64,000 nt of DNA from Arthrobacter silviterrae (GCF_011045165.1 NZ_JAAKZI010000021.1:1-64000); one strand, 5' to 3'; counted from the first letter of the stretch, positions 44,721 through 53,247 are shown. Notes: generated from the sequence alone by a model not told the origin. Translations and numbers: made by a program.

Positions 44721-45835
44721 CCCAGGAAGCGCTTGTACCCGGCCGCAGCCTTTTCCAGTGCCTTGAGCTGGTTGGGGCCCAGCTCCGTGAAAAAGTCTGG
44801 AAGGACGACGCCGGCCACCTCCCTTTGCTTTTCGGCTGCGCCTTGCGCTTTGCGCCAGGTCCCGGCCACCTGGCCGCCCGCCACCACCGTTGCCTTGAAC
44901 ATGCCGTTGCCGCCTGGCACGGTCAGCGGCGCGTGGTGGGGTGCCAGGGCCGCGCTCCTGTCCGTGTAGCCGAGCAGGTATTCATCGAAGCCCGGCAGCA
45001 AAACGACCGAGCGCGCGCCGGGTGCGGTTCCGCCCAGCAGCCCGGCGGTTTCGGGGGCAAGCCAGTACGTTTCGCCGCCGCATTCCACCGTGTCCAGCCG
45101 ATCCTTCGCCTGGTCCAGGCCCGCCTTGATGTCCGCGAGGGTCAGCTTTGACCACCATTGGAAGTCCTTGACGGTGGCCGGGCCGTGGCTGCGGAAGTAG
45201 CGCAGGGCCAGTTCGGTCAGCGCTTCCGTTCGGTCGAGGACCCGCGGATTCGCGATCCACGCCTCGGAGCTGACGTAGAACTGGCCGTTGCCAGTTCCGC
45301 GGCTGACGGGGCCCTGGACCAGGGTGCCCTCGAGGCAGAGCAGGAACAAGAGGTGGTAGCCGCGCTGGGCCTTGGTTCCCTGGCCGGCCCGTTCAAAGGC
45401 GGCAAAGAGCTCGTTGCGCGTGGCCCGGCCGCCCAACTGTTCCAGCAGCGCAAGGGCGAGGCCGCGCACCCGGTCCACGTCCGGCGTCGTAATTCCCAGC
45501 TGGCGGTGGCGCGTTGCCTGGCCCTGGCTCATGCGCCCGGCAGTAAGCGAGAGTATCCAGCCGACGTCCTCGGCGGCGGTGACATGCAGGGTGCCGCGCA
45601 GTGGGCATGAGCGGACGATTTCCCCGCGGTCGAAAGCTTCCTCGACGGCGGCGCGGCCGGTTCCCGAGCGCAGGCCGATGGACCACAGGGCGCCGGGGAA
45701 GTCCTGTCCCTGCAGGGCCGTCAGCCAACGCACCACGCCCGCCGGCCCCGTGCTGGGGCGGGCGGGCGTGGGCAGAATCCACTGGGCGGCGAGTCGGAGC
45801 CTGGCCAGGGTGGCGGGTGTGACGCTGGGGGTCAT
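44717..45835 (-). CDS. Winged-helix DNA-binding protein, AlkZ/YcaQ-like
   Basis: 372 aa of the HTH_42 superfamily. This group includes AlkZ and YcaQ (AlkX), DNA glycosylases that unhook crosslinks and bulky alkylated bases. The catalytic QxQ pattern is visible in [10 protein letters not shown] near residue 40, and the conserved region [16 protein letters not shown] near 79-94 follows. Length fits AlkZ. Many family members are annotated only as DNA-binding. Apparently leaderless. It is convergent with asd, the two stop codons overlapping. Confidence 0.82.
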   Translation of the reverse strand: MTPSVTPATLARLRLAAQWILPTPARPSTGPAGVVRWLTALQGQDFPGALWSIGLRSGTGRAAVEEAFDRGEIVRSCPLRGTLHVTAAEDVGWILSLTAGRMSQGQATRHRQLGITTPDVDRVRGLALALLEQLGGRATRNELFAAFERAGQGTKAQRGYHLLFLLCLEGTLVQGPVSRGTGNGQFYVSSEAWIANPRVLDRTEALTELALRYFRSHGPATVKDFQWWSKLTLADIKAGLDQAKDRLDTVECGGETYWLAPETAGLLGGTAPGARSVVLLPGFDEYLLGYTDRSAALAPHHAPLTVPGGNGMFKATVVAGGQVAGTWRKAQGAAEKQREVAGVVLPDFFTELGPNQLKALEKAAAGYKRFLG

Positions 45836-45841
45836 GCACCC

Positions 45842-45847
45842 AATCTA
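45842..45847 (-). promoter_or_regulatory. -10 box TAGATT, leaderless start of AlkZ-like gene
   Basis: TANNNT hexamer 6 nt before the ATG at 45835, inside the 26-nt gap after the desaturase gene. Confidence 0.6.
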
Positions 45848-45861
45848 GTGCCAGATCGGCG

Positions 45862-46986
45862 TCAGCGGGCGGAGCGCAGCTGGGCGGTGATGGGGCATTC
45901 GAAGGGGTCTCGCTGGCCCAGGCCCACGCGGTTGAGGTAGCGCATCACGATCATGTACGACTGACCGAGCGTGGTTTCGGTGTACGTGATGTTCCGCTCG
46001 GCGCAATATTTGCGGACCATGGGCTGGACGGCCTTGAGGTTTTTGGAGGACATGGTGGGGAAGAGGTGGTGCTCAATCTGGTAGTTCAGCCCGCCCATGC
46101 CTGCATCCACCCACCAGCCGCCGGAGATGTTGCGGCTCATGAGGGTCTGGCGGCGCATGAAGTCGATCTTGACGTCCTTGGGAACCAGCGGCATTCCCTT
46201 GTGGTTCGGGGCGAAGGATCCGCCCATGTAGACGCCCAGCGCCATGACCTGCACGGCGATGAAGGCCAGGCCGATCGCCCATCCGAGGTAGAGGACGGTG
46301 AAGGCCGGGAGGATGACCAGGCGGACGGCCAGCATGGCGATCTCTGCCTTGCGCTCGGGAACAATCTGCTTGCGGTCCAGGACCCGGCCGACGGCGGAGA
46401 TGTGCAGGTCCAGCGCTGCCAGTGTCAGCAGGGGGAAGAAAAACGCCCCTTGGCGGCGGGCGAACCACTTGGCAAAGCCGGTTCGCTTGGCGGCGTTCTC
46501 TGGGTCAAACACGAGGGCGCCAGGATCGATGTCGCCGTCCACACCAATCTTGTTCGGGTTCAGGTGGTGCTTGCCGTGCTTGTTCATCCACCAGCCATAG
46601 GACAGGCCCACAAACAGGTTGCCGGCAGTGCGGGCCAGCCACGCGTTTTTCTTGGCGGAGGCAAACACCTGGCGGTGGGCGGCGTCGTGGGAGAGGAAGG
46701 CGGTTTGCGTGCACAGGAACGCGAACAGCACGGCCGTGACCAGCTGCCACCAGCTTTGGCCGAGCGTGAGGAACAGTGCGAGCACTGCAAGGTAGCCCAG
46801 TCCCTGGCGGACCATGCGGCCCACATACCATTTGATGTCGCGCTCCATGAGGCCGGCATCGCGGACCTGCTCGCAGAGTTGGATGAAGTCGGTGACATGG
46901 CGGTCCCGTGCGGGGCGCTTCCTCACTGGTTTGGCGGCAGGCGCCTCTTCCAGCAGTTCGGTCGAGTCAAGCGTTGCGGATGACAT
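45862..46986 (-). CDS. Membrane fatty acid desaturase
   Basis: 374 aa. Integral-membrane di-iron desaturase that introduces cis double bonds into acyl chains. The three histidine boxes are present: HDAAH near residue 97, HGKHH near 133 and QIEHH near 305. About four membrane segments lie between them. The ATG at 46986 has GAGGAG upstream; a TTG 12 nt earlier is less likely. Similar actinobacterial genes act in cold adaptation of membranes; regiospecificity is unknown. Confidence 0.94.
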   Translation of the reverse strand: MSSATLDSTELLEEAPAAKPVRKRPARDRHVTDFIQLCEQVRDAGLMERDIKWYVGRMVRQGLGYLAVLALFLTLGQSWWQLVTAVLFAFLCTQTAFLSHDAAHRQVFASAKKNAWLARTAGNLFVGLSYGWWMNKHGKHHLNPNKIGVDGDIDPGALVFDPENAAKRTGFAKWFARRQGAFFFPLLTLAALDLHISAVGRVLDRKQIVPERKAEIAMLAVRLVILPAFTVLYLGWAIGLAFIAVQVMALGVYMGGSFAPNHKGMPLVPKDVKIDFMRRQTLMSRNISGGWWVDAGMGGLNYQIEHHLFPTMSSKNLKAVQPMVRKYCAERNITYTETTLGQSYMIVMRYLNRVGLGQRDPFECPITAQLRSAR

Positions 46987-47137
46987 TGTGCTCCTCAAAG
47001 TGCCTCACGGATGCCCAATCATCACGTAAACGAAAAAGTCTGAATCTAACTTCTACGTTATGTAAAAGGGCACCTTCGGCACATCACCCCGGGGAACCGT
47101 TCTGACCCCCTACCCGGGTAGGGGGCCGTCGCCGACG

Positions 47138-47215
47138 GTGAGGGAGCGTTCGTGAAAAATGCCCCAAATGTGCGGGAGGGTCGGTGAAAACAGCCCCGAT
47201 TGCAACCGAGCGTCG
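47138..47215 (+). repeat. Two and a half ~32-nt repeat units
   Basis: Two complete 32-nt units starting GTGAGGGAGCGTTCG and GTGCGGGAGGGTCGG, then a partial unit ending GAGCGTCGG. Same family as 15584-15811 and 56212-56290. It lies between the desaturase promoter region and the murB stop. Confidence 0.75.
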
Positions 47216-47219
47216 GAGT

Positions 47220-48326
47220 TTAGAGGGAGCAGCCGACCAGGACCGGCTCGGGGTGCAGGGTGATGTTGAACTTGCGCTCGACGCCGTTGCGCACCTCTCG
47301 GGCCACGGCCAGGATGTCCTCTGCCGCGGCCCCGCCGCGATTGGTGACGGCCAGGGTGTGCTTGGTGGAAAGGGAGGCGTGCGGCGTCCCGGCGTGGTTG
47401 TTCCCCTCGGCGAGACCGCTGGCCGCGAGCTCACCCGCCAGGCCGTAGCCCTTGGCAAAGCCGGCGTGCTCAATGAGCCAGGCTGCGCTGAGCTTGACCA
47501 GGCCGCCATCCTCCCCGGCCGGCCAGCGCGGGGCATCCAGCGGCAATGCGTCAGCAACGTTTGCCGGGACAACGGGGTTGGTGAAGAAGGATCCGGTGGA
47601 GAAGGTGTCGCGGTCTGCGGGGTCCAGGACCATGCCCTTGGACGCGCGCAGGGCCAGGACTGTGCGGCGCAGCTCCAGGGAGTTGGCGCGCCTGCCCACC
47701 TCCACGTCCAGCCGGCGGGCCAGCTCGGCATACTTGACCGGGGCGCTCATCCGGCCCAGCAGCAGCTGGAATTCCACCGTCAGGACCACGTAGCGGGGGG
47801 ATCCATTGACGGTGGTTGCCTTGATGATGGAGTCCCGGTAACCGAACTTCAGTTCATGGTTGGTGAAGGTGTGCACGGCGTTGTTTTCGCGGTCCCACAC
47901 GCGCACGGCCGCAATCGTCTGGGACACGTCGGCACCATACGCACCCACATTCTGCACGGGCGTGGCTCCGGTGGACCCTGGAATGCCCGACAGCGCCTCG
48001 AGCCCGCTCCAGGCGTGCAGCACCGACTGGTGGACGAAGTCGTCCCAGTTGTGGCCGGCCTGGACCACCACGGCGGCACCGCCGCAGGAATCCTCCGCAT
48101 TGACGGCATACCCCTGGCTGGCGATCTTGAGCACCGTGCCCTCAAATCCCTGGTCCGAAATCACCAGGTTGGAACCGCCCCCAACAATCAGCAGCGGCTC
48201 CCCGGCACTGTCCGCGGCACGGACAGCTGCGATGATGTCGGGCTCGGTGGCCGCCTCCACATAATTGCGTGCGGGCCCTCCCACGCCAAGGGTGGTCAGG
48301 GAACTCAGCAGCACAGTCTCACTCAC
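47220..48326 (-). CDS. murB: UDP-N-acetylenolpyruvoylglucosamine reductase
   Basis: 368 aa. Reduces UDP-GlcNAc-enolpyruvate to UDP-MurNAc with NADPH and FAD. The FAD-binding segment LLIVGGGSNLVISDQGF lies near residues 44-60, PGSTGATPVQNVGAYG near 115-130 and the catalytic Ser in DRDTFSTGSFFTNPVV near 247. It has the long C-terminal extension usual in this class. The GTG start overlaps the MFS gene stop (GTGA); an internal TAGTGT box could also drive it alone. Confidence 0.97.
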   Translation of the reverse strand: MSETVLLSSLTTLGVGGPARNYVEAATEPDIIAAVRAADSAGEPLLIVGGGSNLVISDQGFEGTVLKIASQGYAVNAEDSCGGAAVVVQAGHNWDDFVHQSVLHAWSGLEALSGIPGSTGATPVQNVGAYGADVSQTIAAVRVWDRENNAVHTFTNHELKFGYRDSIIKATTVNGSPRYVVLTVEFQLLLGRMSAPVKYAELARRLDVEVGRRANSLELRRTVLALRASKGMVLDPADRDTFSTGSFFTNPVVPANVADALPLDAPRWPAGEDGGLVKLSAAWLIEHAGFAKGYGLAGELAASGLAEGNNHAGTPHASLSTKHTLAVTNRGGAAAEDILAVAREVRNGVERKFNITLHPEPVLVGCSL

Positions 48327-49714
48327 CCTTCAACACTAGCCCTTTCCGGCACTGCCCCGGCGGGCTTGCGGACCACGGGGCTCAGCATGAAGGCAACCAC
48401 CAGCATGACCAGCACGGCCAACAGGGAGTGGAGCACCCCGATGTGTTCGGCCAGCAGCCCCAGCAGCGGGGGCCCGCCCAGGAACGCACCGTAGCCGATC
48501 GTGGAGACCACCGACACGCGGGCAGCGGCGTGGTCGGGGTCGTCGGAGGCGGCGGACATGCCCACGGGGAAGCCAAGGGCGGAACCCAGGCCCCACAGCA
48601 CCAGGGCAGCGAGGGCGATCTCCTGGTTGGGGGCAAAGACAAAGACGGCAAGCCCGACGACGGCCAGCGCGGCACTGGTCCGCAGTGCCGCCACCCGGCC
48701 GTAGCGGTCCAGGACCGTGGTCCCGGCAAAGCGGCCCACCGTCATGGCGGAGACAAAAATGCCGTAGCCCAGCGCGCCGGTGGCGTTGGACGAGCCATAG
48801 CCGTCTGCCAGCGCCAGGGCCACCCAGTCCCCCGCGGCACCTTCAGCCAAGGCAAGCCCCAGCACCAGCACGCCGATCAGCAGGGTGCGGGGGTCCCGCC
48901 AGGCGGCCGCAATCTTGGCCTTGCCGTCGAGCTTGGCCTGGGCCAACCTCCGGGACTCCGGCGCCAGCGCAGCCGCTGCGTCAGCAGCTGGATCGGCCGG
49001 CGGGCCCGCCCCCTTGGCCGGGGGACGCGCCGTCGTTCCCGGCCTGACAAGGGGGATGGGGCCGGTGCCCGGCACGGAATCAAGCTCGCCCAGCTGGACG
49101 GCTCCTTGCCCGCGGGCCTCCTGCGCGGAACGCGAGTCCGCCTGGTAGTGGCGGGTGGCGAACCAGATGGCGGTCCAGACAATGGCGGCCATGACCGAGA
49201 CGTGGATGGCAACCGGAAGGTGCACGGAGGCGGCGAGGGCTCCAAGCCCGGCACCCACCACAGTGCCAATGCTGAAGGAGCCGTGCAGGCGCGGCATGAT
49301 GTGCCTGCCCAGCGCCCGCTCCACGGCGGCGCCCTCAATGTTGGAGGCCGTGTTGAAGCTGGCGGTGCCCAGGCCCACCACCACCAGGCCGGCCCCCACA
49401 ACCAGCGGGTTGACGAAAACGCTGGCGCCCAGCCCCATGATGACCATGCCCACGGCCTGGATGGTGGTGCAGACGCGCGTGGTCAGCTTTGAGCCGAGCC
49501 GCAGCACCACCAGTCCGGAGGCCGCCACCGAGGTAAAGGATCCCAGCGACATGCACAGCAGAATCAACCCCACGGTGCCGGGCGTCAGGCCCAGGTCGTC
49601 GCGAATGGCCGGAATGCGGGAGACCCAGGTGGAAAAGACCAGTCCGGAACCCGCATAGGCCGCGACCACGCCGTTGCGCCACGCCCCGACGGTTTTGGAA
49701 TCGAGCCCGCTCAC
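48323..49714 (-). CDS. MFS transporter
   Basis: 463 aa, about 12 membrane segments with a long central loop (about residues 195-280, Pro/Ala-rich). MFS-type folds are clear (AAYAGSGLVFSTWVSRIPAI and SFTSVAASGLVVLRLGSKL early), resembling the YbjJ-like branch. Substrate unknown. GTG start at 49714 overlaps the hadB stop by 4 nt and its stop overlaps the murB start by 4 nt, so it sits in the middle of a fully overlapping operon. Confidence 0.9.
   Translation of the reverse strand: MSGLDSKTVGAWRNGVVAAYAGSGLVFSTWVSRIPAIRDDLGLTPGTVGLILLCMSLGSFTSVAASGLVVLRLGSKLTTRVCTTIQAVGMVIMGLGASVFVNPLVVGAGLVVVGLGTASFNTASNIEGAAVERALGRHIMPRLHGSFSIGTVVGAGLGALAASVHLPVAIHVSVMAAIVWTAIWFATRHYQADSRSAQEARGQGAVQLGELDSVPGTGPIPLVRPGTTARPPAKGAGPPADPAADAAAALAPESRRLAQAKLDGKAKIAAAWRDPRTLLIGVLVLGLALAEGAAGDWVALALADGYGSSNATGALGYGIFVSAMTVGRFAGTTVLDRYGRVAALRTSAALAVVGLAVFVFAPNQEIALAALVLWGLGSALGFPVGMSAASDDPDHAAARVSVVSTIGYGAFLGGPPLLGLLAEHIGVLHSLLAVLVMLVVAFMLSPVVRKPAGAVPERASVEG
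48333..48338 (-). promoter_or_regulatory. -10 box TAGTGT, possible internal leaderless murB promoter
   Basis: TANNNT hexamer 6 nt before the murB GTG, lying inside the 3' end of the MFS gene. Confidence 0.45.
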
Positions 49715-50136
49715 GCCATGCTGACCGTGGCTTGCGCCTTGACCAGCACCTTTTGCCCGTCCAGCGTCACGGCCAGGTCAATCCGGGCCGTTCCGGCCGA
49801 CTCATCCAGTGCGCCGATGGTTCCGGTCACCTCGACGACGGCACCCGGCGCCCCGTCCAGGTCAGCCACCGGCACGGGCTTGGTGAACCGGGTGCCATAG
49901 GAGACGACGGCGGAGGGGTCACCGGCCCAGTCCGTCACCAGCTGCACTGCCGCGCCCATGGTGAACATGCCGTGGGCAATGACGCCGGGCAGTTCCACTT
50001 CGCGGGCGAAGCGCTCGTTCCAGTGGATGGGGTTGAAGTCCCCTGATGCCCCTGCATACCTGACCAGGTCCGCGCGGGTGATTTCAAGCGAGCGGGTGCC
50101 GATGACCTGGCCCACTGCGAGTTCTGAAAAGTTCAT
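49711..50136 (-). CDS. MaoC-family dehydratase, HadB-like
   Basis: 141 aa single hot-dog domain. The hydratase-2 motif SGDFNPIHWNERFA near residues 32-45 has the catalytic Asp and His; GVIAHGMFTMG follows. Together with the HadA-like protein upstream it should form a heterodimer that dehydrates (3R)-hydroxyacyl thioesters in fatty acid synthesis. Its start overlaps the upstream stop by 1 nt (TAATG) and its stop overlaps the MFS start by 4 nt. Confidence 0.9.
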   Translation of the reverse strand: MNFSELAVGQVIGTRSLEITRADLVRYAGASGDFNPIHWNERFAREVELPGVIAHGMFTMGAAVQLVTDWAGDPSAVVSYGTRFTKPVPVADLDGAPGAVVEVTGTIGALDESAGTARIDLAVTLDGQKVLVKAQATVSMA

Positions 50137-50585
50137 TACTGGCCCTCCCCGCGCACCAGGATGGCGGAAACTGTGGTGGCGACGGCATCCCCGGCCACGG
50201 TGGAAATTTCGGCCCGTGTGGTGATCATGGCCCCGCCGCCCATGGCCCGGACCGTGTCGACGTGGAGTTCGGCCACGAGCTCGTCACCGGCCACGATGGG
50301 GCGGTGGTGGGAGAACTTTTGCTCCGCGTGGACCACGCGGGAGAAGTCAATGCCGGAATCGGGATCGTTGATCAGCTGGGCGTCTGCGCGCTGCGCCACG
50401 ATGATGGCGTAGGTGGGGGGTGCCACGAGGTCGGCGTGGCCGAGTTCCCGTGCGGCGGCGACGTCGAAGTGCGCCGGGTGGGTGGCCTTGACGGCGCGGG
50501 CAAACTCGCGGATCGACTCGCGTCCAACGCTGTAAACGTCGCCGGCAGGGTAGCTGCGTCCCTGCAATTCGGGGTTGGTGGTCAT
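50136..50585 (-). CDS. FAS1-like dehydratase subunit, HadA-like (UPF0336)
   Basis: 149 aa hot-dog protein of the HadA/UPF0336 group (VGRESIREFARAVKATHPAHFD near residue 21-40, VAPPTYAIIV near 55). It lacks the Asp/His catalytic pair of HadB, as HadA does, and is thought to bind the acyl chain. Head gene of hadA-hadB-MFS-murB; apparently leaderless from TAAGCT. In organisms without mycolic acids such pairs probably serve ordinary FAS-II. Confidence 0.88.
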   Translation of the reverse strand: MTTNPELQGRSYPAGDVYSVGRESIREFARAVKATHPAHFDVAAARELGHADLVAPPTYAIIVAQRADAQLINDPDSGIDFSRVVHAEQKFSHHRPIVAGDELVAELHVDTVRAMGGGAMITTRAEISTVAGDAVATTVSAILVRGEGQ

Positions 50586-50592
50586 GGTGACA

Positions 50593-50598
50593 AGCTTA
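50593..50598 (-). promoter_or_regulatory. -10 box TAAGCT, leaderless start of hadA-like operon
   Basis: TANNNT hexamer 7 nt before the ATG at 50585; it overlaps the edge of the 36-bp direct repeat. Confidence 0.55.
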
Positions 50599-50685
50599 CC
50601 GGGCGAGGGGCCCGCCGCGAGCTTGCGAGCGGTGGGAGCCCGGTGAGCGTTACCGGGCGAGGGGCCCGCCGCGAGCTTGCGAGCG
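50597..50685. repeat. 36-bp perfect direct repeat
   Basis: Two identical 36-bp copies at 50597-50632 and 50650-50685 (53-bp period), each beginning TTACCGGGCGAGGGGCCCG and containing CGCGAGCTTGCGAGCG, an imperfect palindrome. A third fragment (GCGTTACCCGG) follows near 50725. It sits between the hadA-like promoter and the tetR stop. Likely a small intergenic repeat, perhaps also terminating tetR. Confidence 0.7.
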
Positions 50686-50737
50686 GGGGGCCGCCGGGAG
50701 CAGCGAGGTTGTGGAGGCCGGTAAGCGTTACCCGGAG

Positions 50738-51304
50738 TCAGGCCCGGACACTGGAGCGTAGCTGCCGGACCACGGCGAGCAGCGACTGGACGTCGACGGC
50801 GTCCTGGGTGCCGCCGTCGTTCTTGGCATCGGTGGGCAGGCCGAACAAGGCGGCGTTGAAGTAGAGGCCGTCGCCAAGCAGCATGACTGCGCGCGCCACT
50901 GCAGGGTCCCCGATGTCTTCCAGGATGAGCCGGTACCAGGTGGCGTGCATGGCCAAAAATGCCGCCCGCACGGTGCTGTCCTCGCCCTGGGCCAGGCGCA
51001 TGGCGGCGACCACGCAGCGGTCAAAAACCGTGCCGCCAAAAACGCTGGTCCGCACGTAATAACTGGCGCACCCTTCGGGATCATTGGCCATGAGTTCAAA
51101 GTCGACGGCGGCAAGCTCGGCCAGTTTTCCCAGCAGGCCTTCGGTCAGGGCTTCCTTGCTCTTGAAGTGGTACAGCAGCCCGCCCTTGGACACCCCGGCT
51201 GCGGCGGCAACGGCATCCAGGGTGGCTGCCCGGGGGCCGTCGTTGATCAGCAAGTCCTCATAGGCGGCAAGGACACGCTCGCGCGCCGAAGGTTGTGTAG
51301 TCAT
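50738..51304 (-). CDS. TetR-family transcriptional repressor
   Basis: 188 aa. The N-terminal helix-turn-helix (RVLAAYEDLLINDGPRAATL, AAAAGVSKGGLLYHFKSKEAL) covers residues 9-55. The C-terminal ligand/dimer domain is family-specific. It is divergent from a DHA2 exporter with two operator-like palindromes between them, the QacR/TetR type of efflux control. Apparently leaderless (TAGTCT 6 nt before ATG). Confidence 0.94.
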   Translation of the reverse strand: MTTQPSARERVLAAYEDLLINDGPRAATLDAVAAAAGVSKGGLLYHFKSKEALTEGLLGKLAELAAVDFELMANDPEGCASYYVRTSVFGGTVFDRCVVAAMRLAQGEDSTVRAAFLAMHATWYRLILEDIGDPAVARAVMLLGDGLYFNAALFGLPTDAKNDGGTQDAVDVQSLLAVVRQLRSSVRA

Positions 51305-51310
51305 TGGACA

Positions 51311-51316
51311 AGACTA
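51311..51316 (-). promoter_or_regulatory. -10 box TAGTCT, leaderless start of tetR
   Basis: TANNNT hexamer 6 nt before the ATG at 51304; its -35 position falls in the first operator. Confidence 0.6.
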
Positions 51317-51334
51317 CAAGAAGTGATGCAGTAC

Positions 51335-51369
51335 ACCGTCCAGACGGTTTACTGTACCGGCTGGACGGT
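51335..51369. promoter_or_regulatory. Two TetR operators 21 bp apart
   Basis: Operator 1 is the perfect palindrome ACCGTC-CA-GACGGT (51335-51348). Operator 2 is ACCGGC-TG-GACGGT (51356-51369, one mismatch). Centres are exactly 21 bp (two helical turns) apart, so two dimers would lie on the same face. They cover the upstream parts of both promoters. Confidence 0.75.
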
Positions 51370-51370
51370 A

Positions 51371-51376
51371 TAGAGT
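51371..51376 (+). promoter_or_regulatory. -10 box TAGAGT, leaderless start of DHA2 exporter
   Basis: TANNNT hexamer 7 nt before the ATG at 51384, just beyond operator 2. Confidence 0.55.
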
Positions 51377-51383
51377 TGATGGC

Positions 51384-52925
51384 ATGGCACTGTCACTCAA
51401 CACCCCCGCTTCCACCCTCGCCGCCGGCCCCGCCCGAGCAGGCACACGCGCCTGGATTGCCCTGGCCGTGCTGATGCTGCCGGTGCTGCTGATTTCGGTG
51501 GACAATACTGTGCTGAGTTTTGCCATCCCCTCCATCTCCCTGGCGCTGGTTCCTTCCGCAACCGAACTGCTGTGGATCATTGACATCTACCCGCTGGTGC
51601 TTGCCGCGCTGCTGGTGCCGATGGGCAGCCTGGCCGACCGCTTTGGCCGCCGGCGCCTGCTGCTGATTGGCAGCACCGGCTTTGCGCTGGTGTCGGCACT
51701 GGCGGCTTTCGCGCCGTCGGCCACCGCATTGATTGGCTACCGCGCCCTGCTTGGAATCTTCGGCGCCATGCTGATGCCGTCCACGCTTTCGCTGATCCGC
51801 AACCTGTTTGTGCACCACGACCAGCGCCGCACGGCCATCGCCATTTGGGCTGCCTGCTTCTCCGGCGGCGCGGCACTGGGCCCCATTGTGGGCGGGTTCC
51901 TGCTGGAGCACTTCTGGTGGGGCGCCGTGTTCCTGCTGTCCATCCCCGTCCTCATCCCCTTGCTGGTCCTGGCCCCGGTCTTCGTGCCGGCGTCCAAGGA
52001 TCCGGCCCCGGGCCGCATCGATCCGCTGGGCATTGCGTTGTCACTGGGAGCCATGGTGCCGGCCATTTACGGCATCAAGGAAATTGCCCAGACCGGGCTG
52101 ACATTTGTCAACGCGGCCTTTATTGTGGCGGGCATGGTCCTCGGGGTGGTGTTTGTGCGCCGCCAGCTGCGCCGTCCGGACCCCATGCTGGATGTCCGGC
52201 TGTTCCGCAACCCGGTGTTTTCCGGAGGGGTGCTGGCCAACCTGCTGAGCATTTTCTCCCTGGTGGGCTTCCTGTACTTCATCACCCAGCACCTGCAGCT
52301 GGTGGTGGGGCTCTCCCCCACGGCGGCCGCCTTTGTGCTGGTCCCCGGACTGGTCATTTCCATTGTGACGGGCCTGCTGGCCGCGTCCCTGGCCAAGTTC
52401 TTCCGGCCCTCACACCTGGTGGCCGGCGGCCTGCTGCTCAACGCCGCAGGATTCCTGATCGTGTGGCTCAATGCCGACGGATCCGTGGCGGGCACCATTG
52501 CGGCCTTTGCCGTGCTGGGCGCCGGGGTGGGAATTGCCGAAACCATCTCCAACGACCTCATCCTCAGTGCTGCGCCGCCGGCGAAGGCAGGGGCCGCGTC
52601 AGCCATCTCCGAGACTGCCTACGAGGTGGGTTCGGTTCTTGGCACTGCCATTCTGGGCAGCGTGCTCGCCGCCGCCTACCGCATGAATGTTGCCGTGCCG
52701 GCCGGACTGTCTGCCAGTGACAGCCACACGGCGGGGCAAACGCTGGGCGGCGCCATCGACGTTGCGGCCGGCCTGCCGGCGGCCCAGGGCCAGGCGCTGT
52801 TGGCCTCCGCCCGGCATGCCTTCGACTCCGGCTCGGGGCTGGTGGCGCTGGTGGGCGTGGTGCTGATGCTCGGCGCGGCCATCATGTGCCTGCGGGCGTT
52901 GCGCCCGTTGCCGGCGGACAAGTAA
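51384..52925 (+). CDS. DHA2-family MFS exporter (SmvA/QacA-like)
   Basis: 513 aa, 14 membrane segments. SVDNTVLSFAIPSISLALVP in span 1 is the DHA2 motif D1. GSLADRFGRRRLLLIG is MFS motif A. GPIVGGFLLEHFWWGAVFLL is motif C. Proton-driven efflux of lipophilic cations or biocides is typical for the SmvA/QacA group; the true substrate is unknown. Controlled by the divergent TetR gene through the paired operators. Confidence 0.93.
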   Translation: MALSLNTPASTLAAGPARAGTRAWIALAVLMLPVLLISVDNTVLSFAIPSISLALVPSATELLWIIDIYPLVLAALLVPMGSLADRFGRRRLLLIGSTGFALVSALAAFAPSATALIGYRALLGIFGAMLMPSTLSLIRNLFVHHDQRRTAIAIWAACFSGGAALGPIVGGFLLEHFWWGAVFLLSIPVLIPLLVLAPVFVPASKDPAPGRIDPLGIALSLGAMVPAIYGIKEIAQTGLTFVNAAFIVAGMVLGVVFVRRQLRRPDPMLDVRLFRNPVFSGGVLANLLSIFSLVGFLYFITQHLQLVVGLSPTAAAFVLVPGLVISIVTGLLAASLAKFFRPSHLVAGGLLLNAAGFLIVWLNADGSVAGTIAAFAVLGAGVGIAETISNDLILSAAPPAKAGAASAISETAYEVGSVLGTAILGSVLAAAYRMNVAVPAGLSASDSHTAGQTLGGAIDVAAGLPAAQGQALLASARHAFDSGSGLVALVGVVLMLGAAIMCLRALRPLPADK

Positions 52926-52932
52926 TGGCCAC

Positions 52933-52992
52933 GGCGTGCCAAACAGTCGGCGGCGTGCGAAATTTCACCCATCGCCGGCGGTTTGGCACGCC
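52933..52992. terminator. 12-bp inverted repeat between convergent genes
   Basis: GGCGTGCCAAAC / GTTTGGCACGCC, perfect 12-bp arms with a 36-nt loop containing a related GGCGTGCGAAAT. It lies between the exporter stop and the stop of the 81-aa gene; may be a bidirectional terminator or a small repeat element. No U tract. Confidence 0.45.
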
Positions 52993-53001
52993 CCCAGCGG
53001 T

Positions 53002-53247
53002 TTAGGCCTTGTTCCGCTGTTCCGCTTCCCTGAGCGACTTGCGGACGGCGCGGGCGCGGAGGCCCAGGGACACCATGTGGGCCACGAGCCCGACGCCGAC
53101 GAACGGCAACCCCACGAAGGTCAGCGCGGGCGTGGAGGACACTGCGCCCACTACGATGATGATGATGCCAATGGCGGTCAGGCCCATGCCGCCAAAGACC
53201 GCGTATTTGTAGGCGGGCGGGGCAGTTTCCCAAAAGTCGTTAAGCAC
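53002..53247 (-). CDS. Two-span small membrane protein, unknown
   Basis: 81 aa. Two membrane segments (AVFGGMGLTAIGIIIIVVGAV and LTFVGLPFVGVGLVAHMVSL), then a basic tail LRARAVRKSLREAEQRNKA. Small actinobacterial proteins of this shape are common but uncharacterised. GTG start at 53247 with a TACACT box exactly 6 nt before it. Confidence 0.75.
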   Translation of the reverse strand: MLNDFWETAPPAYKYAVFGGMGLTAIGIIIIVVGAVSSTPALTFVGLPFVGVGLVAHMVSLGLRARAVRKSLREAEQRNKA

